Assembly: GCA_029194665.1 (NCBI GenBank)
Contig: JARFXO010000001.1
Location: forward strand, 968,484-1,032,483
DNA length: 64,000 nucleotides
Reading direction: 5' to 3'
DNA from: Nitrospira sp.
Lineage (GTDB): Bacteria; Nitrospirota; Nitrospiria; Nitrospirales; Nitrospiraceae
The translations under genes were made by a program, and so were the position numbers. Positions 17,219 through 25,618 of this stretch are shown one piece after another (the stretch's first letter is position 1; the number at the start of each line of letters is the position of its first letter). The notes beneath the pieces were generated by a model that ran no database searches, was not told the DNA's origin, and saw only the letters and a list, made by a program, of their open reading frames with translations.

Positions 17219-18209
17219 AGAGGTTTATCGTATAGCCAATATAGAAGACGGCCCCGGCGGCGAGTAGCCACGGCCGCCACTGACCGCCTATCAGAATCTG
17301 CAGGAGACAGAGTCCCACCGCCTGCACGGCCAAGACCATGGTGGTCAATGCCGATGGTGCAATCGACCATTCGGTTCCGATCAACCCCAGAGTGACCGGG
17401 AAGGTACCTTGAAAAACCATGGCCCCTGTGACATTGGCCACGGCGAGCCGGTCTTTCTTGCGGTAGAGCCAGAGAAAGCTGTTGGACATCTCCGGCAGTT
17501 CGGTGGCGAGCGGTGCGATCAACAGCGCCAAAATCAACGGCGACATGGCAAATAAGCCGGCCATCGATTCTGCAGCCATGACAAACAAATGGGCACCCAC
17601 TATCAATCCGCCTAAACCCAAGAGGGCCTGAAATCCGATCATTGCATACGACGGTATGGCGGCGCCTTTGTTGAAAATCAGCGGCTCCAACTCACCTCCT
17701 TCTTCACCGCCGGTCGGTTCGAATTTGAGCTTCATGTAGTAGAGATACAAACAGATCAATATGACGGCCGCAATGAGGTGGATGAGCCTGGAGGGCACGA
17801 AGGCGCAACCCAAGGCGATAAAATATCCGATCATAAAAAACGTCAGGTCCGTCAGCACTTCCCGATAGTTGAGATGAAATCGTGCAGTCCGCTTGCCGGC
17901 TCGTGCAAAGAGCAACAGCAGAACGGCCAATATGGGCAACACCAGCGTGCTGAGCATGAACGGCGCCCCTAAGATGGCGCCCAAACCGACTTCAACCTCT
18001 TCCCGGCTTTCCCCGAAGAAAATCGCAATGATCGGGATGGAGGTTTCAGGCAGGGTTGTGCCGATTGCGGCAAAGATGCTGCCTACGGCACCCTCGGAGA
18101 TACCCCGCCGCTTGCCCAGCCATTCAATGGCATTAGTAAAGAGTGCGCAACCACCAAGCGTGACCGCAACGGAAACGACAAAGAGGAGTACGTAGTAGAG
18201 AACGGTCAC
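17208..18209 (-). CDS. CaCA-family cation antiporter (sodium/calcium exchanger-like)
   Basis: The likely start is GTG 18209, overlapping the larC stop in a GTGA arrangement; the frame extends to 18356 but that part looks non-native. The 333-residue product has about ten membrane helices in two inverted halves. Each half carries an alpha-repeat-like signature: AAIGTTLPETSIP in the first and APLATELPEMSNSF in the second, matching the G-T/S-x-x-PE motif of Na+/Ca2+ exchangers. It probably exports Ca2+ or another divalent cation in exchange for Na+ or H+. The coupling to larC is notable. Confidence 0.85.
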   Translation of the reverse strand: MTVLYYVLLFVVSVAVTLGGCALFTNAIEWLGKRRGISEGAVGSIFAAIGTTLPETSIPIIAIFFGESREEVEVGLGAILGAPFMLSTLVLPILAVLLLLFARAGKRTARFHLNYREVLTDLTFFMIGYFIALGCAFVPSRLIHLIAAVILICLYLYYMKLKFEPTGGEEGGELEPLIFNKGAAIPSYAMIGFQALLGLGGLIVGAHLFVMAAESMAGLFAMSPLILALLIAPLATELPEMSNSFLWLYRKKDRLAVANVTGAMVFQGTFPVTLGLIGTEWSIAPSALTTMVLAVQAVGLCLLQILIGGQWRPWLLAAGAVFYIGYTINLYVN

Positions 18210-19435
18210 GTCCCGCCTCGCACACGTGCCGTTCCGTGCTTCGGGAATCCTCGCCGATAGGCCAGCAGTGCTTCCTCCATCACTGTCTTGAGGGGGCGAC
18301 CGGTTCGTTTTGCGATCGCCCTGCAGTCCTCGTATTCGGGGGCGGCTTTTTCCCATCCTGCGCCGACTTCTGCGACTTTTATGCGAACGACTCCGCCTTG
18401 GGTCGTGACAGGGATGAATCGTCGAGGGAGGACTCGTCGGCGTACCTCGTGAAAACGTACTCCAAGCGTGGTCGTTTCCTGGAAGAGAACCTCGAGGACG
18501 GCATCCGTCCGATCTTCAGCGGCCAGGCAGCTCAGCACGACTCCTGGTCTACTTTTCTTCATGACGACGGGAGCCAACGCGACATCAACGGCACCGACTT
18601 GAAAGAGCTGTTCCATGAGGTATTCGTAGGTCTGTGGACTGAGGTCGTCGAGATTCGTTTCAAGCTGTATCATCCGCTCGGTCTGACGCGTTTCCGAAGC
18701 AGACTCTTCCTCAATAAACACTCGCAAGGCATTAGGCCACCCGTCTGGATTGTGGTCACCGGCCCCATACCCTACTGCCATACTTTTCATGGCCGGCATA
18801 GGGCCGAATTCCGATGCCAATGTCCTGAGCAGCGCAACTCCGGTAGGAGTTGCGAGCTCGCAGGGTGGACCGGCGGCATAGATCGGGATGCCCTTCGCCA
18901 GCTCCGCCACAGCCGGTCCCGGAACCGGCAAGAGCCCATGGGATGTCTGAACAGAACCGGCCCCTACATTGATGGGAGACGATGTGACTCGGGTGATATT
19001 CAAGAGATGGCAGCCTAGTACGCCTCCGACGACATCGATAAACGAATCCACAACCCCCACTTCGTGAAAGTGAACCTCCTTCACATCGACTCGGTGGGCA
19101 TGGCTTTCTGCTTCAGCCAGCCGGTCGAAGACCGACCGACTCCGCTCCTTGACCGGCCCAGGCAGCCGGCTGCCGGCAAGGATCTTTCGGATACGAGAGA
19201 GGGTCAACGGCCGTTGAAACCCCTGTTGAACGATCACGTCGACCTTTATCGCCGGAAGCGCGCCACGATGCACCTCACGCCTTCGCAGTTGGTAACCGTT
19301 GAGTTGTAGGCATTTGAGGCCGTTAATCAAGTCTGTCCACGAAAGCCCGGCGCTGACCAGTGAGCCCAAGACCATGTCTCCACTGACGCCGGAGAAACAA
19401 TCGAAGTGTAAATGCCGGCCCACCGAGTTCCTCAC
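18206..19435 (-). CDS. larC: Nickel-pincer cofactor biosynthesis protein LarC
   Basis: LarC inserts nickel, with CTP, into the pyridinium dithiocarboxylate mononucleotide precursor to form the nickel-pincer nucleotide. The 409-residue product starts HFDCFSGVSGDMVLGSLVSAG, the DUF111/LarC signature. It also has KEVHFHEVG, GDHNPDGWPNALRV and the closing CRAIAKRTGRPLKTV. The gene is one continuous frame, unlike Lactiplantibacillus larC, which needs a frameshift. LarB is encoded about 0.8 kb upstream. LarE and lactate racemase are not in the window. It overlaps the antiporter gene by 4 bases. Confidence 0.93.
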   Translation of the reverse strand: MRNSVGRHLHFDCFSGVSGDMVLGSLVSAGLSWTDLINGLKCLQLNGYQLRRREVHRGALPAIKVDVIVQQGFQRPLTLSRIRKILAGSRLPGPVKERSRSVFDRLAEAESHAHRVDVKEVHFHEVGVVDSFIDVVGGVLGCHLLNITRVTSSPINVGAGSVQTSHGLLPVPGPAVAELAKGIPIYAAGPPCELATPTGVALLRTLASEFGPMPAMKSMAVGYGAGDHNPDGWPNALRVFIEEESASETRQTERMIQLETNLDDLSPQTYEYLMEQLFQVGAVDVALAPVVMKKSRPGVVLSCLAAEDRTDAVLEVLFQETTTLGVRFHEVRRRVLPRRFIPVTTQGGVVRIKVAEVGAGWEKAAPEYEDCRAIAKRTGRPLKTVMEEALLAYRRGFPKHGTARVRGGT

Positions 19436-19601
19436 TTGCCACAGGTAAAATGACCGGACATCTTACCCAAACATATTGCCGAACGGCAATCGATGGTTCA
19501 TTGTCGACGCTTCGTTGACACACCAGGGATGCTATGTTATCCCCCTAACAATGCGTTGATCTCCTTCACCCTGTATCGTGGCGAGCCCGCCATTTTCACC
19601 C

Positions 19602-20153
19602 ATGAAAGTAGATTCTGGTTTTTCATTGAAGTCCTCGAACAACCGACATCCGCTGAAAATCCTGTTCCTGTTGTTCGTCCTGTGCGGCTGTCTGGCTGCA
19701 TTCCTCCCAGCAGACAGTCTCGCAAAGGTGAAGCCCCCTCGCGTTCCCAGGCCTGAGCCTGGGCTCAAAATCGTCGGACTCACCATTGCGCCGACACCCT
19801 ATACTCTGGGTGACGTGCCTCTTCAGTTTTCCGTTACGGTGCAGCTTCCCAAAGACGTCAAAGGAGACCTCATTCTGGAGGTGACATCGCTCATTAGCTC
19901 TCCTTCGAAGACCTCGCTCCGATTCCTTACGCACCGACAGCCTCTTCTCATCCCACCAGCGGAAACTAGGGAGCTGGAGCGATCGACAGTGGCCGTCGAA
20001 CTCGCGTGGGATGGGCAGGATCATCGCAAGCAACTTGCCGAGGTGGGCACCTATTCGTATGAAGTGCGGACAAAGTTGTTGGCAAACGGAGAGAATGGGT
20101 TACGCACCGTGATGGTCGCTTGGCCGAAGCGGGGCATACTGGAAGTGAAGTAA
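19602..20153 (+). CDS. Secreted hypothetical protein with an immunoglobulin-like layout
   Basis: From the ATG at 19602 the product has 183 residues with a signal peptide (LKILFLLFVLCGCLAAFLPA, cut near SLAK). The Cys in LCGC could make it a lipoprotein, but the fit is imperfect. The mature part is beta-rich (VGLTIAPTPYTLGDVPLQFSV, GTYSYEVRTKLL) and looks like one Ig/FlgD-like domain. The function is unknown. It lies on the plus strand, splitting larC from larB, and runs into a GC-rich repeat at its 3' end. Confidence 0.62.
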   Translation: MKVDSGFSLKSSNNRHPLKILFLLFVLCGCLAAFLPADSLAKVKPPRVPRPEPGLKIVGLTIAPTPYTLGDVPLQFSVTVQLPKDVKGDLILEVTSLISSPSKTSLRFLTHRQPLLIPPAETRELERSTVAVELAWDGQDHRKQLAEVGTYSYEVRTKLLANGENGLRTVMVAWPKRGILEVK

Positions 20154-20159
20154 GGCTCA

Positions 20160-20270
20160 GCGGGACATGCGAGACAGGCGCGAATTGTACGAGATGAACG
20201 CCGTCACTTGTTGGGCCGCTCACGTTTCTCGCTTGTCCCGCGATTCGCGCTCGTCTCGGCCGGAACCTAG
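20160..20270. repeat. GC-rich CGAGAC/CGGGACA-word inverted repeat overlapping the larB 3' end
   Basis: The convergent 3' ends of the secreted-protein gene and larB share about 110 bases built from the words GCGGGACA, GCGAGACA, TCTCGC and TGTCCCGC. Left part (CAGCGGGACATGCGAGACAGG) and right part (TTCTCGCTTGTCCCGCG) are imperfect inverted copies, so a stem can form. It supplies the last residues of LarB. A related sequence lies inside the methyltransferase gene at 61056-61148. Confidence 0.6.
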
Positions 20271-21008
20271 CATATTGATCCGGTGCGCGAGGCAGGCCGC
20301 ACCGAATCCGTTGTCGATGTTCATCACTCCGACGCCCGCCGCGCAGGAATTAAGCATGGTCAGCAGCGCAGCGACTCCGCCGAAACTCGCACCATAGCCT
20401 CGGCTGGTCGGCACGGCAATCACGGGGCAGTGGACCAAGCCTCCCACCACACTCGGCAGGACTCCGTCCATCCCTGCAGCGACGATTACGACCTGTGCCT
20501 CAAACAGCCGATCTTTCTTTCCGAGCAACCGGTGGATGCCGGCGACACCAACGTCGTACAGCCGTTCGACGTGGCTTCCCATCACTTCTGCGGTCACACG
20601 GGCTTCTTCGGCGACGGGCACGTCCGCAGTTCCAGCGGTGACCACGAGTATATGCCCATGATGCTTCTGCCTGGACGGGTGAATCGCCACAATGCGTGCA
20701 TCGTGATAGTACTGTGCACGACGATCCAGACGGCGAATGGCACGTGCGACCGATGGATCGGCGCGAGTCGCCAGAAACGGTCCCTCTTTCTTGATGAGTG
20801 CCCGCGCGATGGCGACGACCTGCGCCGGGGTTTTTCCTTCACACAAGACCACCTCGGGAAACCCCTGTCGTAACGACCGATGATGATCGAGCGAGGCAAA
20901 GCCTAGATCCTCAAAAGGCAGTGACCGTAAGCGCTGAAGCGCCTGTTGCACCGTCACATGTCCTTGACGGACCTGATGTAACAGCCGTTCGAGTCCTTCC
21001 GGATTCAT
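20220..21008 (-). CDS. larB: Nickel-pincer cofactor biosynthesis protein LarB
   Basis: LarB carboxylates and hydrolyses nicotinic acid adenine dinucleotide, the first step to the nickel-pincer nucleotide. The 262-residue product has the PurE/AIR-carboxylase-like C-terminal domain: VVTAGTADVPVAEEA, VIVAAGMDGVLPSVVGGL and a RGYGASFGGVAALLTMLNSCAAGV block near the end. The last dozen residues (GRDERESRDKRET) are charged and low-complexity. They are encoded by a GC-rich repeat and are probably a late extension. The start overlaps the gpsA stop by 4 bases. Confidence 0.93.
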   Translation of the reverse strand: MNPEGLERLLHQVRQGHVTVQQALQRLRSLPFEDLGFASLDHHRSLRQGFPEVVLCEGKTPAQVVAIARALIKKEGPFLATRADPSVARAIRRLDRRAQYYHDARIVAIHPSRQKHHGHILVVTAGTADVPVAEEARVTAEVMGSHVERLYDVGVAGIHRLLGKKDRLFEAQVVIVAAGMDGVLPSVVGGLVHCPVIAVPTSRGYGASFGGVAALLTMLNSCAAGVGVMNIDNGFGAACLAHRINMLGSGRDERESRDKRET

Positions 21009-22027
21009 GTCCGTCCTTTCTCTGATTTGGCGTCCCGTTCCATCAAATCACGGACGGCCTGTCTACAAGATTTGTCGTCATACAGCACGGCGTTGATTTC
21101 CTGTATGATCGGCATATCAACCTGATAGCGACGGGCTAACGTGAATGCCGCGCGGCTCGTCCGGACGCCTTCTGCGACAGCCTGCATTCCGGCCAATATC
21201 GTCTCCAACTTTTCTCCCTTGCCGAGCCGAACCCCTACCGAATGGTTTCGGCTCAGTGTGCCGGTACAGGTCAGTACCAGATCGCCGATTCCGGAAAGTC
21301 CGTAGAATGTGCGAGGATCGGCTCCCATTGCCACGCCCAGTCGGATGATTTCAGTCAGACCTCGGGTAATGAGCGCCGCGCGGGCATTGAGCCCAAGCTC
21401 CAGACCGTCGATCACACCGGCAGCCAGCGCCATGACATTCTTTAGGGCCCCGCCGAGTTGAACCCCGATGACGTCTGTGTCCACGTACACTCGAAATACA
21501 GGCGTCATTAATACGCGCTGAAACCACCGCACCAACTGCTCATCGGTGCCGGCCAAACACACGGCCGTGGGTTTACCGGCACTGAATTCTGCCGCGAAAC
21601 TGGGTCCTGAGAGCACCATGAGAGAGTGGTGCATCGACGGTGGCAACTCGTCCTCCATGACCTGTGTCATCAGCTTGGCCGTGTTTTCCTCGATACCCTT
21701 CGTTGCACAAATCAACGGTATGGGATCGGATAGGCAGGGTGTCAACTGATGCAACACAGATCGGATGAAGTGCGAAGGAGCCGCACACAAAATGCCGTCG
21801 CAACCCTTTACCGCATCCACGATCGAGGAGGTGGCCCTCAAACCTGGAGGAAGCGGGACGCCTTTGAGGAAGATCGGGTTTTCGTGTGAGGAATTGATGG
21901 CGTCGACGACGTCGGGTTCATAGGCCCAGAGTCGAACCTCCAGACCCTTCTCGGCCAGATGTTTTGCCAATGCAGTGCCCCACGCACCGGCTCCAATAAC
22001 GCCGATCTTGTTGATCGTGGTCGGCAT
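21005..22027 (-). CDS. gpsA: Glycerol-3-phosphate dehydrogenase [NAD(P)+]
   Basis: GpsA reduces dihydroxyacetone phosphate to sn-glycerol-3-phosphate for phospholipid synthesis. The 340-residue product has the dinucleotide-binding motif GVIGAGAWGTALAKHLAEKG at the N-terminus. It also carries CATKGIE, SGPSFAAEFSAGKPTAV, the catalytic-Lys block GGALKNVMALAAGV and a late GLSGIGDLVLTCTG motif. Size is standard. It overlaps larB by 4 bases, and no functional link between the two is known. Confidence 0.95.
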   Translation of the reverse strand: MPTTINKIGVIGAGAWGTALAKHLAEKGLEVRLWAYEPDVVDAINSSHENPIFLKGVPLPPGLRATSSIVDAVKGCDGILCAAPSHFIRSVLHQLTPCLSDPIPLICATKGIEENTAKLMTQVMEDELPPSMHHSLMVLSGPSFAAEFSAGKPTAVCLAGTDEQLVRWFQRVLMTPVFRVYVDTDVIGVQLGGALKNVMALAAGVIDGLELGLNARAALITRGLTEIIRLGVAMGADPRTFYGLSGIGDLVLTCTGTLSRNHSVGVRLGKGEKLETILAGMQAVAEGVRTSRAAFTLARRYQVDMPIIQEINAVLYDDKSCRQAVRDLMERDAKSEKGRT

Positions 22028-22205
22028 ACGCGATTCAGCCTCATGGCGAAATCATCATCCACCCATTCAGGACGGCGGATTATATAGGAAGCGAACGAGT
22101 ACCTGTCAACGAAGGTAGATTGACCCAGGTGGGCGGGAGTGGTACTGGGAAAACACGTTTCTTTCCTGTAATCTCTCTACGCTGTGATCTTTTCTTGGTC
22201 CGATT

Positions 22206-22565
22206 ATGCAAATCTGTCCTGCCTGTAGCCTGTCACAACCAGAGATCAATCGTTTCTGTATCCAATGTGGTCGGCGGCTCGATGGTCGATTCGGTAGCCC
22301 GCCTGCTTCCCCACCACACACTACGTCGACACAGGACCAGCTCAATCTCACGGTGCTTTACGGGATGGTTGTCGTTCTGATCCTCGCCGTATTATTCCCT
22401 CCATGGGAAGCTCCACCGACGCAGACGCCGGAGTTTCTCGGCATGTATTTCATCCTCTCTCCTCCAGCCCCCGAGGCTGTCGTGAGCCGCATGCTCCTCA
22501 CGATTGAACTCGTCACGATCGCGATTGCCGGCCTGTACGGCGCGTTCTTGTTCAGAAAAAGATGA
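22206..22565 (+). CDS. Zinc-ribbon membrane protein
   Basis: The 119-residue product begins with a zinc ribbon (CPAC at 4-7 and CIQC at 18-21). A Pro-rich linker and two membrane helices follow (TVLYGMVVVLILAVLFPPW and LTIELVTIAIAGLYGAFLF), ending in a basic FRKR tail. Such zinc_ribbon_2-plus-TM proteins are common and uncharacterised. It is a single gene whose 3' end meets the arginine-catabolic operon across a low-complexity quasi-palindrome at 22568-22655. Confidence 0.75.
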   Translation: MQICPACSLSQPEINRFCIQCGRRLDGRFGSPPASPPHTTSTQDQLNLTVLYGMVVVLILAVLFPPWEAPPTQTPEFLGMYFILSPPAPEAVVSRMLLTIELVTIAIAGLYGAFLFRKR

Positions 22566-22657
22566 TTCCTCAAGAGTCATTCGGCGTTGGACATTAGTTA
22601 AGAGTCATTCAGACCTTTGTTGATCGTGACCGAATGATGGCTGACCAATGACTTTTC

Positions 22658-23458
22658 TCAATCCAGCGCCAAGGTGAGACATTTGGCCGAGCCCCCCGAT
22701 CTCATGAATTCACCGAGCTGAACCGGGTGGGTTTCATACCCTCTCATGCGGAGCCAAGTCTGAGTGGTGGGACATCCGACAGGGAGGACGACGTCTTTCC
22801 CGAGGCAGACGGCATTGCAGGCGAACTTTAAGGCTTCATCTTCCGGAACAGGGAGACGCAGCTTGTCCGGAACACGTTCCGCAATCGCTGTCTGGCCATA
22901 ACTATCAAAGGCGGCGGGGAAATAGAGGAGCTCGCCGCCGATTAAGGGACAGAAACAGGTGTCCAGATGGTAGAAGCGGTTATCGACGAGTTCGAGCGGA
23001 ATAATTTCCCGGTGAAAATATTCGCTGAGGGCCGGGAAGACGCGAATATCCGATCGTTGTCGATATCCGCCGAACCAGTATTCCGGGAAGCCCAGGAGAT
23101 CCCCCGCGCCTTCAAAATGCAGGCCTGCTTCTACCGTCATCACCTCATAGCCATGTCCACGAAACCAATTCTCAAAATGAGCTTCTTCTCGTTGCCGTTC
23201 AGGATACCGGAAGCGACTCACGACGGCGATCCGTCCAACTACGATGCCGGCATTCGCCGTAAATACGAGATCGGGTAACTCAGGAACGGGAGTCATTCGT
23301 TCGAGAACGGCACCCAGGTCCTTTTCAAGCACGCGCACCAATTCATGCCACTGTCGCACCGCCCGTCCATGATCCACACGATTGGTAAGCCGCATCCAGG
23401 GATTGATCTCATATTCAATCCCAAAATAATCAGGAGGACAGACGAGGAGGCGGCTCAT
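22658..23458 (-). CDS. Amidinotransferase-superfamily hydrolase, probable arginine dihydrolase (ArgZ/AgrE N-domain type)
   Basis: The 266-residue product belongs to the guanidino-group-modifying superfamily: VFTANAGIVV near residue 67, GLHFEGAGDLL near 111, FYHLDTCFCPL near 161 and a C-terminal catalytic Cys in SGGSAKCLTL. It is about the size of the N-terminal domain of cyanobacterial ArgZ/AgrE, which turns arginine into ornithine, two NH3 and CO2. The 4-base overlap with a TIGR00300 gene, the other half of AgrE, strongly supports this over dimethylarginine hydrolase. Substrate remains an inference. Confidence 0.78.
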   Translation of the reverse strand: MSRLLVCPPDYFGIEYEINPWMRLTNRVDHGRAVRQWHELVRVLEKDLGAVLERMTPVPELPDLVFTANAGIVVGRIAVVSRFRYPERQREEAHFENWFRGHGYEVMTVEAGLHFEGAGDLLGFPEYWFGGYRQRSDIRVFPALSEYFHREIIPLELVDNRFYHLDTCFCPLIGGELLYFPAAFDSYGQTAIAERVPDKLRLPVPEDEALKFACNAVCLGKDVVLPVGCPTTQTWLRMRGYETHPVQLGEFMRSGGSAKCLTLALD

Positions 23459-24699
23459 GTCGACCTTCCCAACACACGGGCGAGTTCCGACAGAAACGAT
23501 GCCGCATCCATGACGAGGCCGACGGCCTGAAAGCTGCCGCGATCGGCCAGTTTGGTCGGGACCGACGGGTTGACGTCAACGCAAACTGTGGGGATGGTAG
23601 CGGGCAGCAGATTACCGGTCGCCACGGAGTGGAGCGTCGAGGCGACAAGGAGAGCCAGCCCGACACCGGGGATCAAGGCGCGCATCGCGCGTTGCGCCAG
23701 AACAGAATCCGTGATCACTCCGGGCAAGGGACCATCGTCACGAATCGTTCCGGACATGACCACCGGCACACCTTGTCTGACACAAGCCGCCATGATTCCC
23801 TGTTTGATCACGCCGGAAGTAACCGCCGTTTCAATGCTGCCGATTGTACGAATCCGGTTAATGGTCCTCAAATGGAGTTCATGACCATGCGGTACTGCGC
23901 GCCCTGCTGTGAGTCCGTAGCCGAGCGACGTGCCGAACAGATCTGCCTCCATGTCATGGGCCGCCAGCGCATTTCCGCAGAACAGTATATGAATGAATCC
24001 CTGTTCAATCAGCCAGGTGAGAGCTTCTCGGCCTCCGGCATGAATGATCGCTGGTCCTCCTGCCAACAAGACTTTGGAATCCGCCTGTCCCTGTCGATGC
24101 CGTTCCTGCAATTGTCTCATCCGACTCGCGATGTCGGCGATGATATGGCCGTGAGGCCGCTCCGCCGATACCTGCGATTCCATGAATCCGAATACATCTC
24201 GCTCCTGCGGACGCTGCAGCGGTATGACACGTACACCCTCCCGACCGACCACGATCCGATCACCACGGCAAACTTCACCCATCGGCACGGCCTGGGCGCT
24301 GGACCCCGTCTCGCTGACCGCGATGGCGAGGTCCATCTCAATCCGATCCACGTCCAGCCATCGCCCGCTGATCCGGATCTGGGTAGGCAGATGGGTTGTG
24401 GCGTAAAAGCCATCGGGTAACACTCCATCGGCAGGCGCTTGGTCGATGCCGCAGTTTGCTTCACGTTCAATCGAGGCGCCGTGTGGTTGAATCGTCTTCA
24501 GAATGTCGTCTAAGAGCGGTCTCGATCCTGTTTGGATCAGGATGCGGGCACGAGACGGTTCCTCCCTGGTCTTGCCGATGTACACATCTTCCAGGTCGAA
24601 GGTTCCCCCCATCATCAGGATGAGATCCAACACCTTCGCCAGCACAAGAGAGTCGATGATGTGTCCTTGAAGGCACACGCGTTCTTGGTATTGGTTCAT
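23455..24699 (-). CDS. TIGR00300/LOR-SDH family protein, probable archaeal-type ornithine cyclodeaminase
   Basis: The start is either the ATG at 24699 (GAGTGAG site) or 24723. The product has about 414 residues. The N-terminal 90 residues form the LOR/SDH domain (LQGHIIDSLVLAKVLDLILMMGG, DVYIGKTREEPS). The rest contains GGPAIIHAGGREALTWLI, FCGNALAAHDMEADLFGTSLG and VDVNPSVPTKLADRG, typical of TIGR00300. Archaeal members and the AgrE C-domain convert ornithine to proline plus ammonia with NAD. Together with the overlapping hydrolase gene it would turn arginine into proline and ammonia. Confidence 0.8.
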   Translation of the reverse strand: MNQYQERVCLQGHIIDSLVLAKVLDLILMMGGTFDLEDVYIGKTREEPSRARILIQTGSRPLLDDILKTIQPHGASIEREANCGIDQAPADGVLPDGFYATTHLPTQIRISGRWLDVDRIEMDLAIAVSETGSSAQAVPMGEVCRGDRIVVGREGVRVIPLQRPQERDVFGFMESQVSAERPHGHIIADIASRMRQLQERHRQGQADSKVLLAGGPAIIHAGGREALTWLIEQGFIHILFCGNALAAHDMEADLFGTSLGYGLTAGRAVPHGHELHLRTINRIRTIGSIETAVTSGVIKQGIMAACVRQGVPVVMSGTIRDDGPLPGVITDSVLAQRAMRALIPGVGLALLVASTLHSVATGNLLPATIPTVCVDVNPSVPTKLADRGSFQAVGLVMDAASFLSELARVLGRST

Positions 24700-24763
24700 C
24701 GCGATCTCACTCAACGTGAACATCTTACCATCTGCGGTGGCAGGAGAAAGAAAATGAGAGGAA

Positions 24764-24912
24764 CTACGATAATTTCATCAGCTCCCTGAGGACGCTCGTG
24801 GCGTAGACGCCGGGAGGTAAACTGGAAGAAAGGGTGAGGGTATTGTCGTCGAAAACCCATTCCAGCTCAGCGAGAGGCATGCGAAGTGTCCTGAGCTCGT
24901 AGCTAAAGGGTC
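24764..24912 (-). pseudogene. Degenerate copy of the truD 3' end
   Basis: Reading the minus strand up to a TAG at 24764 gives about 49 residues, including MPLAELEW and SSLPPGVYATSVLRELMKL. These match the last residues of the intact TruD encoded 0.85 kb upstream (VPLAELEW, FSLPPGAYATSVLRELMKA). Nucleotide agreement is roughly four in five, too diverged for a recent copy. No start codon or earlier TruD domain is present. It is a duplicated or transferred fragment of the 3' end only. Confidence 0.85.
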
Positions 24913-25016
24913 GGGTGCCTTTATCGGGCTCCGGACTCTTTGTCGCCGGGGAACTGTGGCCTTAATATCTGACCCAGGAAGTTGTGCAAGGGGAAGGTCA
25001 AATGTGATGGAATGTG

Positions 25017-25400
25017 TTACCGAACGTGCTCCAGCCGATCATGGTCCGGATTTGCCAACGCCCGAACTGCTTGGATCTCCGGCATCCGTTGCTCCTCTGT
25101 CTCAATGCATTTCGTCCAGGGATGAGAAAGCGCGCCGACGCCGGCTCCGATCATACCGGTCGCTAGGGTTGGAACAAACAGCGGCCCGCCGATCACGAAA
25201 CCGGCCCACATTAGCGCGCCGTTGTCCCGTTGCTCGCCGATCTGCACCAGTCGCTCCGCCGGGTAGAGCGGGAACGTGCCGATTTCGGTTCCGAGACTGG
25301 CGCTTTCACCGACCGTTCGGCAACGTGCTTCAGCTGATATAGGGAGACTCATGAGCGTCAATATTAGAGCGAACACTACAGATAGAGCGACATCCTTCAT
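25017..25400 (-). CDS. Secreted hypothetical protein
   Basis: I place the start at ATG 25400 because a near-perfect ribosome site AAGGAGG lies 6 bases upstream. The 127-residue product has a signal peptide (DVALSVVFALILTLMSLPISAEA). Its mature part has a central glycine-rich hydrophobic segment (MWAGFVIGGPLFVPTLATGMIGAGVGAL) that could span or glaze a membrane. Two Cys (ARCRTV, TKCIET) flank it. I do not recognise the family. It sits between truD and the truD tail fragment, so it may have arrived with that rearrangement. Confidence 0.65.
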   Translation of the reverse strand: MKDVALSVVFALILTLMSLPISAEARCRTVGESASLGTEIGTFPLYPAERLVQIGEQRDNGALMWAGFVIGGPLFVPTLATGMIGAGVGALSHPWTKCIETEEQRMPEIQAVRALANPDHDRLEHVR

Positions 25401-25618
25401 GTGTGACCTCCTTGGCGCGGAGTAATTCATAAAGGTCTCTGCTGCAATCGAAGCCGGCGCAATCGTCCTGCTCCTGCCGCTACCGGCACCCTAAAAAAGT
25501 ATATGAATGTGATCCCGTGATCAAGAGCTTCAAATCAGCGCGTGGTTATCGTAAGGAACTGGAAGGCGATGGGGGAAGTGTGGCGGCTTGTGAAGCTGGG
25601 TCCTGCGTTCCAGTAGCG

